From positions 1 to 64,000 of the forward strand of contig NZ_JALKBC010000009.1 of NCBI RefSeq assembly GCF_023015865.1: a DNA stretch of 64,000 nucleotides, written 5' to 3'. Position numbers and translations under genes: made by a program. Within the stretch, counting starts at the first letter, position 1. Each line of letters starts with the position of its first letter. Origin of the DNA: Arenibacter sp. F26102. GTDB taxonomy: Bacteria; Bacteroidota; Bacteroidia; Flavobacteriales; Flavobacteriaceae. Shown here piece after piece: positions 43,655 to 53,413 of this stretch. The notes under the pieces were generated by a model. That model was given only the letters and a program-made list of their open reading frames with translations, searched no databases and was not told the origin of the DNA.

Positions 43655-44914
43655 TTAATCTTTTGGTTTGATATCGGTTGATAGGGGTTTGGTTAAAGAA
43701 TTACCAGCCTTTAGTTTTTTTAACCTTAGCAATGCTTCCACGTAATAGTAATCTGCGTAGTTGATGGAATAATCAATTTCGCTGCCATTAGGCTTATGGC
43801 CTGTGGAATGCAGTAAAAATGCCGAATTTTTATCTTTGCTTTGGTAGTTATCGGATAGTTCTACAAGCATTTTTTCGGCTTTATCCGCATAATTTTTTGC
43901 CAGAATTGAATCTTTGGTGAAGGTAGAAAGTTCCAAAAGCGCTGATGAAACCAAGGCCGCTGCGGAGGCATCCCTTGGTTCGTTGGGGATGTTTGGCGCA
44001 TTAAAATCCCAATAGGGAATAAGATCATTCGGTAGGTGTTCCAGATATACTTTGGCAGTTTTTTGTGCTTGATCCAGATACTTGGCATCACCCGTTTCCC
44101 TATATACCATGGTGTAACCATAAATGGCCCATCCCTGTCCGCGGGCCCACATACTATCGTCGGCATATCCTTGATGTGTAACCCCTTTTATTTTTTCCCC
44201 TGTTTCCCGGTCGTATACTACTACATGATACGAGGTGTAATCTGGTCTAAAATGATTTTTCATTGTTACATCGGCATGGCTTACCGCAATATCATATAAG
44301 GATTTATCACCTCCATTTTTTGACGCCCAGAACAAAAGTTCCAAGTTGATCATGTTGTCCATAATGGTATTGTGCTGAGGCCATTCCATATTGGGTACTT
44401 CGCGGGGCCAAGAAAGGATTGTTCCCACTTTTGGATTGAACAATGTAGCCAAGGTGTCTGCGGTTTTAAGTATAATTTCCTTGTATTCAGGATTGCCAGT
44501 TAGCCTATATCCATTTCCAAAACTGTTGAAAACCTGAAAGCCAAGATCATGATCTAGGGCAGGAGTAACCGAAAGAGGGGTAAGATACCTGCTGAAGGAG
44601 TCGGCTTGTTCTTTCCATTTTGCACTATTGGTATTTTCATATAGATACCACAGGGTTCCTGGCCAAAATCCGCTTGTCCAATCCTTGTAGTTTATAAAAC
44701 GCCATTCCTGACTTTCCGGAGCAATATTTCTAGGAATACTCTTATTATCGTTCGGTATGAGGGTTAAAGTCTTGGTAGCCTGCTGTTCACAATATGCCAG
44801 TTGCTTATCTATATCAAAGGTAGGGTTATTGCTTTTTTGAGGTTTCTTATTGCCGCAACCAATGGCAAGGGATATCAAAACTAAGGAAGTTAAAACTTGT
44901 AATTTATTTGTCAT
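43655..44914 (-). CDS. Unsaturated glucuronyl hydrolase (GH88) lipoprotein
   Basis: The 419-residue lipoprotein (lipobox AIGC, Cys 20) is an alpha/alpha-barrel GH88 protein. The two catalytic-type Asp residues are visible as DHDLGF (Asp 123) and IMDNMINLELL (Asp 186), and GFWPGTLWYLYE and DDSMWARGQGWAIYG are conserved. GH88 hydrates the double bond of 4,5-unsaturated uronic acids at the non-reducing end of lyase products. Its presence implies that lyases of this locus cut at uronic acid, the main biochemical clue to the substrate. Confidence 0.93.
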   Translation of the reverse strand: MTNKLQVLTSLVLISLAIGCGNKKPQKSNNPTFDIDKQLAYCEQQATKTLTLIPNDNKSIPRNIAPESQEWRFINYKDWTSGFWPGTLWYLYENTNSAKWKEQADSFSRYLTPLSVTPALDHDLGFQVFNSFGNGYRLTGNPEYKEIILKTADTLATLFNPKVGTILSWPREVPNMEWPQHNTIMDNMINLELLFWASKNGGDKSLYDIAVSHADVTMKNHFRPDYTSYHVVVYDRETGEKIKGVTHQGYADDSMWARGQGWAIYGYTMVYRETGDAKYLDQAQKTAKVYLEHLPNDLIPYWDFNAPNIPNEPRDASAAALVSSALLELSTFTKDSILAKNYADKAEKMLVELSDNYQSKDKNSAFLLHSTGHKPNGSEIDYSINYADYYYVEALLRLKKLKAGNSLTKPLSTDIKPKD

Positions 44915-45051
44915 TATTTAATGGTTAGTCATTTGTGATGTTCAGTTAATATGTGTTTCCCATTCGGTCACGACCTTGGGATATTTATACACCTATTGTA
45001 ATTATTGTTTTAATTTTTTGGCCATTGGTAAATCGGGAGTTTTTTGTTTAA

Positions 45052-46263
45052 TTATTCTTTTATTGATAGATCTAAAGGGTTGGCAATAATTTTGGCTTGT
45101 TGTGATAGAATGTTATCCCAGTCTTCAACCTTTGAAATCTGTCCGCTTTTTGCCCAGGAAAACCCGGCATAATAAGTCAAACTACCTTTGGGTTTGGCGA
45201 TGACCAACAAATTGCTTTGATCTGTTATTTTGCTTTCGCGCACAAAGGCTGTATCTACGACCGAAGTGTCAATTACAATGCCTTCGCCCAAATAGGTGCC
45301 GTCCATGGTCTCCCAATAACGGAACCAACCCTCGTTCTCGTTGAGTTTGGCTTCCCCTTCGTTTTCATGAAGCGTAATGCCTATTGCGATATTGGGGACT
45401 TCTTTTTCAGGTGACAAAACAATTTCAAATTTTGAAAAGTTGCTTCCTAGGTCCAAACTTATTCTTTTGGTTTCCCTCAGGCCATATTCGCTCCAAGGGG
45501 CATAATCCAGTTCAAATACTGTACGAAGAGGTCCGTCTGCTATGGTCCTGGCTTCGGTAAAATTTTGGGAAACATATATGCTGTCGTTTTTATAGATGCC
45601 AATTCCCCCGGTACCCCTACTTCCGCCTACATGGTAGGGGTCGTATCCTTCTCCGTGATCTATGTGGTAGTAACCGGGTGTTTTTAAGTGTTCGGAATAC
45701 CACTTATTAATTACTGACTGTTTTGTTCGTTTTAGCCAAAGATCAATTCCACTGGAAAGCGTACTGCCCGGTACACCTTCCAAAGCCTCTTTCTGACCAG
45801 TTGGTCCGTAAGTGCGGAAGGCTACTTTGTCGTTTTCCCAAGTATAATCGTCCGTCCGCTCAGGTACCAATCGGGAATATGCAACAACATCAGATTCTTG
45901 GGCCATTTTGGTACTATCCAAGGTAATAATGTATTTGGATACTGAATTGGCAGCCACTTCGGCCTCAAACAACAATTCATCGTCAGTGCCATCTTGATCG
46001 TAATCGATCCATTGGGTTCTCTGATAGTCATTGGAATCTTCTTTACGGATTCTAAGGTGTTCCTTTTTTTCGTTTTCCAGAAAATTTTTCAATTTTTGGG
46101 TGGATAATGAAACCACTTCTGCACGGGGAATATTAAGCCCATTTTTGACCTGTAAAGTCAATTTTTCTTTTTCAGTTGGATTACTACAGGAAACGGCAAC
46201 CATAGCTACCAACAAATAGCCCTTTATCAATAATGTTCCAATGCTTATTTTCATATATCTCAT
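45052..46263 (-). CDS. DUF4861 family lipoprotein
   Basis: The 403-residue protein has a lipobox (VSCS, Cys about 26; an alternative start lies at 46254) and matches the DUF4861 family: LQVKNGLNIPRAEVVSL, WIDYDQDGTDDELLFEAEV, GYYHIDHGEGYDPYHVGGSR, RGTGGIGIY and SLTYYAGFSWAKSG. Conserved His, Asp and Arg residues around HIDHGEGYD look like an enzyme active site. DUF4861 proteins recur in loci for sulfated, uronic-acid glycans, and I have no firm activity to assign. It is the first gene of the seven-gene operon, 135 bp downstream of a shared operator-like site. Confidence 0.8.
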   Translation of the reverse strand: MRYMKISIGTLLIKGYLLVAMVAVSCSNPTEKEKLTLQVKNGLNIPRAEVVSLSTQKLKNFLENEKKEHLRIRKEDSNDYQRTQWIDYDQDGTDDELLFEAEVAANSVSKYIITLDSTKMAQESDVVAYSRLVPERTDDYTWENDKVAFRTYGPTGQKEALEGVPGSTLSSGIDLWLKRTKQSVINKWYSEHLKTPGYYHIDHGEGYDPYHVGGSRGTGGIGIYKNDSIYVSQNFTEARTIADGPLRTVFELDYAPWSEYGLRETKRISLDLGSNFSKFEIVLSPEKEVPNIAIGITLHENEGEAKLNENEGWFRYWETMDGTYLGEGIVIDTSVVDTAFVRESKITDQSNLLVIAKPKGSLTYYAGFSWAKSGQISKVEDWDNILSQQAKIIANPLDLSIKE

Positions 46264-46603
46264 TGTCTTTGTTCTATTTATAGAACCTTGGTTCCATGGA
46301 GTGCCATCATCCGAGGTTCTCGTTTATTACATTATTAGCTGTTGGGGACATGCACATAAATATCAAGTACAAGTTTAGCCAGAATGTGAATTGGATAACA
46401 TAAAATATAGTTCAAAGGGTATAAATTATGATTCTTTATGGCTATTTCCCCCCTACTTACAAAACAGTGGCTCTTTTTGGTAAACTATCAGCTTTTTTTT
46501 GTGCTTACTCCGCTTTTTTTTGACTTTAAAGAAACCATTCCTATTACTTGTAAAAGGGACAGTAATTTCAATTGGGATATTTTACTCATCGGGTTAATAT
46601 TGA
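46264..46603. other. Intergenic control region between GH97 and DUF4861 genes
   Basis: No gene is seen. It contains the operator-like site 46399-46440 and presumably the promoter of the DUF4861 operon. T-rich runs at 46492-46500 and 46511-46521 may help end GH97 operon transcripts, but no clear stem precedes them. Confidence 0.45.
46399..46440 (-). promoter_or_regulatory. Candidate HTCS operator 1 (DUF4861-GH88 operon)
   Basis: The minus strand contains ATAATTTATACCCTTTGA, identical to the other two sites. The surrounding 42 bases differ from site 2 (53069-53110) at only two positions. The outer bases form an imperfect inverted repeat (CATAAAG / TTTTATG). It lies 135 bp upstream of the DUF4861 start. 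Confidence 0.75.
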
Positions 46604-48589
46604 TTATTTTTTAGTGATATGAATAACAAAACCATTGTTGCTTTTCAGGTCTATATTTAATTTTGAATTGTAGGTGACATCAATTTCTTCAATTTTAACT
46701 TGAGTTCTGGTTTTAACCGTTTCATCATCTGTATACACTTTGGCTTTATATGTAGTAGCAGACTCTAAAAATGAAAAATTCAGTTCTACTTGCCGTGCAG
46801 TTTTGCCATTAATACCTCCCACGAACCAATCATTCCCTTTTCTACGGGCTATCACACCAATTTCTCCAATTTCAGCTTGCAATACCTTTGTTTCGTCCCA
46901 AGTTGTTGGCACATTATTGAAGAACTCCAACTCCGGCTCATTTCCAATGGTCTTGGTATCGCCCCAAAGCCCATCGTCTTTAACCGGGGCTGCCGGAGCT
47001 TTATCGTACCAGTATAAAAACTGCAGCGGACTAAAAATGCATACCGTTTTCGCTAATTGAGATGCCTGCGAGCCCATTTTATCCACACGTGTGTTATAAT
47101 AGCACACCGTATTATCGGCAGCTCCTGCCAACATTCTGGTAAACATAGTAATTAACGTATGTTCATTGGGTACGGTTTCCTCGTCGCCACGAATACCTTC
47201 TTGGGTCAGCAGATTGGGATAGGTTCTAGAAAAGCCCGTGGGTCTATATTCATCGTGCACATCTACAACCATTTCAAACTCGGCCGCTTTTTTTATGGCT
47301 TCGTGCATCCAGGTAGTTGCATCTTGGTCTCCCACCCGCACAAAGCCAAATTTAATCCCAGAAACACCCCATTTTTTAAACAATGGTAATATCTCGTCCA
47401 ATTGTTTTTCCAAAGATCTACGGTTTACATATAGCATAACCTTAACGCCATTTTCTTTGGCATACTTACAGATTGCCTCAATGTCAAACGGACCTTTAGA
47501 GCGTTTGGGGTCTAAAGTAACCGTTGTGGCATCGGAAGCATTGTCCATCTCGTTGCCATACCATCCGGCATCAAAATGCACATATTGCATATTATGGCTG
47601 GCTACAAAATCGATGGCAGCGAAACCGCCTTGAGTGGTTAAGGTGCTTTCACGAAGTACCTTTCCAGGAGTAATCCATGATTCGTCTTCAATTTCCGTAG
47701 GAGGATTTAAATTTTGAATTATGTAATTATTTTCAAGTAATTGTCCATAACTACTTCCAATCATGACTACACGCCATGGTGATTGAAAAGGTAGTTTTTT
47801 ATGCACCTTGGCGCCTTCAATTTTACTTTCGCCAATCACAGCTCCCGTTATGGTGTCTTGTTTTTGCTCCCCTGCTTTACCATCAAGCGAAGAAACTATA
47901 CTGTATTTGGATGAGTTGCCTTTATTAAAACTCAATCGGCCATAATCTACCAATCCTGCTTCCGCTAAGGCAATTTTTATACTATCACCAATTTCAATCA
48001 ACAATGGACGGTCTGCCCCTTCTTGTAACTCCGTTATGGGAATTTTTCTGTATTCCCCTTGCGCCGTAAGTACTCCTTTTTCACGTTTTGGGGTGGACCA
48101 AACCGGAAAATCTTCAGAAAAATTGTAGTGTACATTTTCACTTAAACCTATTTCTTCCAATCCCTTTTGCTCAGGAATTTCATAAGCGAAAGCAATCCCC
48201 TCATCGTAAGCTCTTGCTATTATATTGACTTTCGCCTCACCCTGTCTTAAATGTATTTTTGTTTGATTGTAATGATTTGGAATGGTACTCAATTCACTAA
48301 ACCTTGAATTCCAATGAGCGTTTTCCGAAGTATTTTCTATTTTTTCTACAGAGATTTTTCCTGAAAAATGCAATTCTTCTGAAAGTAATTCCAAAACTGA
48401 GGTTTGAATAACTTCCTTGTTATCATAGTAGACCGAAAAAGTAAGGTCGTTTTGATTTTCATCGTCCAAAAACACTATTTTTTTTGATCCGTCCGGTGAG
48501 GTCAATGCAATGACTTCTGTTTGTTTACAACTACTGAAACTTAATAATAGTAAGAGTGCTACCCTACACTTTTTTAAAAATGGGTTCAT
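46604..48589 (-). CDS. GH97 glycoside hydrolase lipoprotein (SusB-like active site)
   Basis: The 661-residue lipoprotein (lipobox FSSC, Cys about 21) has the GH97 three-part layout: beta-sandwich (SPDGSKKIVFLDD), TIM barrel (about 280-560), and C-terminal sandwich. The barrel motif SGIKFGFVRVGDQD has Gly where retaining GH97 enzymes have their Asp nucleophile, and HDEYRPTGFSRTYPNL plus TQEGIRGDEE resemble the calcium-binding and base region of inverting members such as SusB. It probably removes an alpha-linked sugar. The start codon overlaps the lyase stop (TAATG), indicating translational coupling. Confidence 0.9.
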   Translation of the reverse strand: MNPFLKKCRVALLLLLSFSSCKQTEVIALTSPDGSKKIVFLDDENQNDLTFSVYYDNKEVIQTSVLELLSEELHFSGKISVEKIENTSENAHWNSRFSELSTIPNHYNQTKIHLRQGEAKVNIIARAYDEGIAFAYEIPEQKGLEEIGLSENVHYNFSEDFPVWSTPKREKGVLTAQGEYRKIPITELQEGADRPLLIEIGDSIKIALAEAGLVDYGRLSFNKGNSSKYSIVSSLDGKAGEQKQDTITGAVIGESKIEGAKVHKKLPFQSPWRVVMIGSSYGQLLENNYIIQNLNPPTEIEDESWITPGKVLRESTLTTQGGFAAIDFVASHNMQYVHFDAGWYGNEMDNASDATTVTLDPKRSKGPFDIEAICKYAKENGVKVMLYVNRRSLEKQLDEILPLFKKWGVSGIKFGFVRVGDQDATTWMHEAIKKAAEFEMVVDVHDEYRPTGFSRTYPNLLTQEGIRGDEETVPNEHTLITMFTRMLAGAADNTVCYYNTRVDKMGSQASQLAKTVCIFSPLQFLYWYDKAPAAPVKDDGLWGDTKTIGNEPELEFFNNVPTTWDETKVLQAEIGEIGVIARRKGNDWFVGGINGKTARQVELNFSFLESATTYKAKVYTDDETVKTRTQVKIEEIDVTYNSKLNIDLKSNNGFVIHITKK

Positions 48590-51408
48590 TAATTTATTGT
48601 TTTTAGTTCAATTGAAATATTTTGAAAATTTGTTGGGGGTACTTTAAACTGTACTACTTTTTTACCGTTTATATTTTTTCTTGCGCCTTGCAACTCTTTA
48701 AATCCGATATTTAATACCACCTTGCCTTCTTTATAGTTGTCAGGTACGGTCAATAAAATTGCGTCGTTACAAGTTAACTTTAATTGCTGCCCTGTAACCA
48801 AGGTGGCCGAGCTCGATTTTTTTCCTAGTATTTCAATAGTATAACCATCAAAACCCATTTCTTTTCCAGCCCCAATAAAAAGTGTTGCAGAATTGCCATC
48901 TTTGGTCAACACCCCAAAGGTTCCTGTAAATTCAATTGATTTATGTTGATACGAATCATAGACCTCGGAAGAAAACACATAATCCGTTCTATCTGTTTTA
49001 CTATCAATTTGTAGTCCCACAAAACTTGGCTTATCATTAGCGACCGCAAATGGTTTTACCGCTGTAATGGTTGCTGGTTCTTTGGTAGTAGAAGGCTCGT
49101 AAACGGTAACAAAAGGTCTTTTCCAAGCTTCGCCATATTGCCTAACCACGGTGGTCAGTAATGGTGCTTTCTCTATTTTTTCTGGAAGTATGTTTCTGAA
49201 GGCCTCGGAATGGGGCGATTTTGCTTTAAAAAGTTCTCGGTTTTCGTTCCCGTTCATCCACATATTCATCTTTATGTTCTCTTCGTTAATAGAAAGATTG
49301 TATGTTGCCTTAAACGGACTATCTATTCTTGCGGATGACTCATCAAACATATAATCATATGCTTTTATGTTGCCCAATTTTGAGTTTAATTTTGATGAAG
49401 GCTTTAATATTAATGGTTGATTATCCTCAGTTGTGAAGTGTAATTCTTGCCCCAAATTATGGTAGAAATAGTCATGATAATCAGCATTATTGGCTTTTGT
49501 TCTAGATCTAAAAATATCAATATAGTAGCCTGTCTTCTCTCCTGTCCTAACAATAGCCATTACCCGGTTTTGATCAGATTTGGTGCTGGGTTCGTTGAAA
49601 TAAAGATCGGAAAACCCAATATAAGGGTAGTACCCGGTCTTCCTCTCGCTCTGCGGGTATAGGTTATTCACCTGAAAAGGGTAATAGCTCCGCATTTTTT
49701 CGTATTCCGATTTTCCATTTACGGAAACCGTGTTGTGGGCAGGAAATTGGGAATAGTATTCGCGATAATCGGGCTGAAAATAACTGGAGCCCCTACCGCC
49801 TTCAGGTCCCAGGATATAGCCTTTGCCATATAGTTCCATGGCCATACCGTTGGAATGCGCATGGTTTCCCAAGGATGCTACCTGTGATATCATTAGGCCG
49901 TGTTCGGGGTCGTGGCCGTTTCGCATGGTCAGCCAACTAACGTTAGGTGCATAAAAGGTTTGGGTCATAAAATGATCTTGCTTTGCAGCTGAGATGCCCG
50001 TATCCAACACTACTTCCGTATTAAATAGAAAATCTAAAAACGGATCTTTTCTCCTTTTTTCCTTAAGCATGTCCTGCTTGCCGTTGAGCATATACAACAT
50101 GGAAGTAAATTTCTCCTCTTGCTGGGATTTACCAAACATTTGGGCATTGGCCACTAGATCCATAAAGGGTTCTGATTCCAAGGTTCCATAGTGCGAGTCG
50201 CCAAAGGCCACTATATGTTTGTTGGGGAACAAATACTGCGGCATGACCTCCACTGCTTTTGGAATTATGGGCATGGCCGGCATAATATCTACCCCAACGG
50301 CTTCTTGGATTATCCTTGCCATATGGGTATACCCCTTGGCAACACTTAGGGCATAGCCGGCACTTTCATTCCAAACTCCATTATCCTGATCGTAACCATA
50401 GGCCAAAACATCGGCAACCGACCATTGTCTGGCTTCTGTCTCGTTAAATACGCGATGCAGGTAGTATTGACAGCCCTTGCCGCCTTCATAGTCCTTATCA
50501 TCATCCAAAGCCAGAGCCAGTTGTATTACAAAATTAGCCTGATGGAGGTTCCAGTTATTATCGGGGACCCCATTTTTTATGATTATTTCAGCCAATTTTT
50601 TTAGAGACCCTGTATATATGGAAACCATAGGCTTTTTCTTCTCCTGAATATAATCGTAGAGAAATCCATAGGTTTCCGCCAGTTCGTCCACAATGTTTTC
50701 TTTGATGACCTGGAAAGATGTGAGACCAATGATTCGCTGTACATTCCCATGCTGAAGATCTACAACCTCTTTCCTGTAATACAACCCCTGCATGTACACA
50801 TCAAAAAGATGGGCCGCTAATTGGGCATAATCTTCATCGCGCTCAATAAAGTACACGATGGCCGCATTGCGGGCTATTTTCATGATGTTCTCATTGGTGT
50901 TTTCTATAATCCTTCCTGTTTTGGATGGGGGCACCCATTCCCAATCATTTGTATTTTTGTTTTGTAAATACAAGCCTCTTTTGTCCTCCAAATAGGGTTT
51001 TATATCCTGTAGCTGGGGAGTTTTATAGGCCGTAACATAATCTCTCTGCCCTGTAAACCTTACAGTAGGTACCGGGGCACGACCTGTGGCGTGGGAATAA
51101 AATTCCCCCTCCACGAACACATCGGTGGCATGCGATTTCCAATACATTTGAAAACGGGAAGACAACCACTCCGGATTCTTCTTATATTGGTCCACATACT
51201 TTATTAGTCCACTTTTAAATGCCGTATAGGCCGACTTAATTTCTTCTGAATTTTCAATTTTCTGTAGGATGTTGTCCTTGTTTAAATGAGGGACCAACAT
51301 TCGAGGATGCGCCCTTTCTATGGAATCAGGAAAAAGGAATTGTGCAAATGCCCATTCACAATTACATAGGAAGACGATCGTAGCAAAAACAAAAATTTTA
51401 TTTCTCAT
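48589..51408 (-). CDS. Heparinase II/III-like polysaccharide lyase, copy 2
   Basis: The 939-residue protein is a paralogue of the lyase at 38106-40880, with the same order of blocks: PTVRFTGQRDYVTAY, SKTGRIIENTNENI, NNWNLHQAN (His about 289), YGYDQDNGVWNES, and ASLGNHAHSNGMAMELYGKG (about 510-530). It has a signal peptide (CNCEWAFAQ) and both the alpha-toroid and beta-sandwich parts. It should cut the same class of uronic-acid polymer by elimination, with a different preference for sulfation or chain position. It starts 7 bp after the sulfatase stop and overlaps the GH97 start by one base. Confidence 0.78.
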   Translation of the reverse strand: MRNKIFVFATIVFLCNCEWAFAQFLFPDSIERAHPRMLVPHLNKDNILQKIENSEEIKSAYTAFKSGLIKYVDQYKKNPEWLSSRFQMYWKSHATDVFVEGEFYSHATGRAPVPTVRFTGQRDYVTAYKTPQLQDIKPYLEDKRGLYLQNKNTNDWEWVPPSKTGRIIENTNENIMKIARNAAIVYFIERDEDYAQLAAHLFDVYMQGLYYRKEVVDLQHGNVQRIIGLTSFQVIKENIVDELAETYGFLYDYIQEKKKPMVSIYTGSLKKLAEIIIKNGVPDNNWNLHQANFVIQLALALDDDKDYEGGKGCQYYLHRVFNETEARQWSVADVLAYGYDQDNGVWNESAGYALSVAKGYTHMARIIQEAVGVDIMPAMPIIPKAVEVMPQYLFPNKHIVAFGDSHYGTLESEPFMDLVANAQMFGKSQQEEKFTSMLYMLNGKQDMLKEKRRKDPFLDFLFNTEVVLDTGISAAKQDHFMTQTFYAPNVSWLTMRNGHDPEHGLMISQVASLGNHAHSNGMAMELYGKGYILGPEGGRGSSYFQPDYREYYSQFPAHNTVSVNGKSEYEKMRSYYPFQVNNLYPQSERKTGYYPYIGFSDLYFNEPSTKSDQNRVMAIVRTGEKTGYYIDIFRSRTKANNADYHDYFYHNLGQELHFTTEDNQPLILKPSSKLNSKLGNIKAYDYMFDESSARIDSPFKATYNLSINEENIKMNMWMNGNENRELFKAKSPHSEAFRNILPEKIEKAPLLTTVVRQYGEAWKRPFVTVYEPSTTKEPATITAVKPFAVANDKPSFVGLQIDSKTDRTDYVFSSEVYDSYQHKSIEFTGTFGVLTKDGNSATLFIGAGKEMGFDGYTIEILGKKSSSATLVTGQQLKLTCNDAILLTVPDNYKEGKVVLNIGFKELQGARKNINGKKVVQFKVPPTNFQNISIELKTIN

Positions 51409-51415
51409 ATATATT

Positions 51416-52912
51416 TTATTTGCTGTCCTGCTTCCTTTCCCAAATGTGACTATCGTTTAAAAGGGCTTTATATTCCTGGCGAAGCTCTTTTTTCAGCTGT
51501 TCAAGAATCACAGGATGTTTTGTTGAAAGGTCCTGTGTTTCCGCTATATCCTGTTTTAGGTTATACAGGACAAAATCGGTAAGCGTTGCATTTTTCACCA
51601 AAGCCTCGTTGCCGCGATGTACATTTAGGATTTTAGGGAGATACCCATCTTCGTTCTTCAGTCGGGCCATTATTTTCCAATCACCACTGCGCATGGCGAT
51701 TACATGTTGGTTAAGTGCATTGTAAAAACCCCATAGCAAGGGTTTGCTTCGTGCAACAGATCCCGTGTTTAATAATGACGTGATCGTTTGACCATCCAAT
51801 TCCTTCTTTGGTAAACTAGCCCCGGCCAATTCCGAAAAAGTGGGTAAAAAATCCAAAGCCGAAACTACTGCATCCGAAGTTCCGATATAGGTCTCCTTGC
51901 CCAACCAATTTATAATACAGGGCACTCTAAAGCCCGCTTCGTTGGTCCATAATTTCATTCCTTTTAAATTGCCGGGGGAACCATAGGAACGTTTTGCCCG
52001 GTTATACCTCAACAGCGTTTCAGGGCCGTTGTCCGAGGTAAATACTACAAGGGTGTTTTTATCCAAGCCGTTATTTTTTAAATAGGCCATTAATCTGCCA
52101 ACAGCAATATCTACGTTTTCTACATTTGCGAAATATTCCGCTTCTTCAAGCGTATCAGTAAATTGAAGGTATTTTTCTACCAAGTCTTCCGGTGATGCGA
52201 TAGGTTCGTGGGGCTCATGAAAGGCAACCTCCAGAAAGAAAGGATTGTCCCCCTTTTTTTTGTCGAGCCAATGTATAGCCTCATCAACGATAAGCTGACT
52301 GCTAAATCCTTCCAATTTGCCCACCTCGGCTCCATTACGGACAAAGTTTTTTGGATCTTTATGACTGGGAGACGCATTGTTATGGGTAGCAAACCAGTGT
52401 TGGAAACCAAAGTGGTCCGGTTGTGGCTGTTCTTCGGAATTGAACAAAGAACTGCCGTGCCACTTACCTACCAAACAAGTGCTATATCCAGCAGAATTAA
52501 GTAGCTGAGGAATGGTTTCTTCATCGGCTTGCAAATGAACCAGATCCTTTAGATCGTCCCTTTCCTTATGACCGCCAACAATAAAATCGTACAAGCCTGC
52601 CCTATTCGGGCTTCTACCCGTTAATAACCCTACCCTTGAAGGGGAACATACGGGAGCGGCGGAATAAAAATTAGTAAGCTTTATTCCAGTCTCGGCCAAA
52701 TTATCAAGGTTGGGTGTTTTAATAATAGGGTGGCCATAGGAGGAAAGGTCCCCATAACCTAGATCGTCGCAAAGCAGCACAATAATGTTGGGCCGGGACT
52801 TGTCAACTACCTTCACGGAATTGGGGGTAGATTTGCACGATGTTACTATCAGGGAACATAACCCCAAAACAAATACAAAAATTCTCATATAATAAAGTTT
52901 AAATTTCTCCAT
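51416..52912 (-). CDS. Sulfatase (S1 family) lipoprotein, fourth copy
   Basis: The 498-residue sulfatase has a lipobox (VTSC, Cys about 26); the in-frame ATG at 52888 would give a more usual short signal. It shows VLLCDDLGYGDLSSYG, the formylglycine motif CSPSR in PVCSPSRVGLLTGRSPNRAG (Cys about 89), VGKWHGSSL, HEPHEPIASP and FTSDNGPE. It is the first gene of the sulfatase-lyase-GH97 operon and has an operator-like site 156-180 bp upstream. It probably removes sulfate so that the lyase can cut. Confidence 0.93.
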   Translation of the reverse strand: MEKFKLYYMRIFVFVLGLCSLIVTSCKSTPNSVKVVDKSRPNIIVLLCDDLGYGDLSSYGHPIIKTPNLDNLAETGIKLTNFYSAAPVCSPSRVGLLTGRSPNRAGLYDFIVGGHKERDDLKDLVHLQADEETIPQLLNSAGYSTCLVGKWHGSSLFNSEEQPQPDHFGFQHWFATHNNASPSHKDPKNFVRNGAEVGKLEGFSSQLIVDEAIHWLDKKKGDNPFFLEVAFHEPHEPIASPEDLVEKYLQFTDTLEEAEYFANVENVDIAVGRLMAYLKNNGLDKNTLVVFTSDNGPETLLRYNRAKRSYGSPGNLKGMKLWTNEAGFRVPCIINWLGKETYIGTSDAVVSALDFLPTFSELAGASLPKKELDGQTITSLLNTGSVARSKPLLWGFYNALNQHVIAMRSGDWKIMARLKNEDGYLPKILNVHRGNEALVKNATLTDFVLYNLKQDIAETQDLSTKHPVILEQLKKELRQEYKALLNDSHIWERKQDSK

Positions 52913-53068
52913 AGTTGGAAGCCTCGTATTTCATTTTTCTTTGGCAATAACTAATGGTGCAAAAAGCAAAATTCCGTTGTTTAAGGCCTATTATTTCTAC
53001 AGTGTTGTGTTCATAATAGAACTGGACTTTCTTGTATTACAATTTTAGTTAGAGTTTTATTAAGTAAT

Positions 53069-53110
53069 CATAAAGTATGGTTCAAAGGGTATAAATTATG
53101 ATTCTTTATG
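53069..53110 (-). promoter_or_regulatory. Candidate HTCS operator 2 (sulfatase-lyase-GH97 operon)
   Basis: The minus strand contains the shared 18-mer ATAATTTATACCCTTTGA. A perfect 7-bp inverted repeat, CATAAAG (53069-53075) and CTTTATG (53104-53110), brackets the site. It is 156-180 bp upstream of the sulfatase start, depending on the ATG chosen. Confidence 0.75.
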
Positions 53111-53413
53111 CACTTATTTGCCCTATTGGCAGGCCTTTTTACAGGGTCAAAAAATTATTCTTCCATTTACTTGCCAATATTCAGCATCCTTAAATACGGT
53201 TTAGAATAAAACCTTTACAACCTCATAGATTCCTCGAGAACACTAATAAAATATACACTATTGATGCATCGGTACAATCCGTGATGAGTTAAGTGCATTT
53301 TTATAAGCTGATCAAGGGTTGATTTTGGGGGCACTTTTAAATTATAAAAATGGGGATGATTTTACACTAATGAACATTTCAGGGTAATGATTTTGCCTAT
53401 TTAGACGGTAAAG

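Noticed and set aside
47238-47633. Plus-strand ORF of 131 codons inside the GH97 gene
   Set aside because: It is a shadow frame opposite the conserved GH97 barrel.
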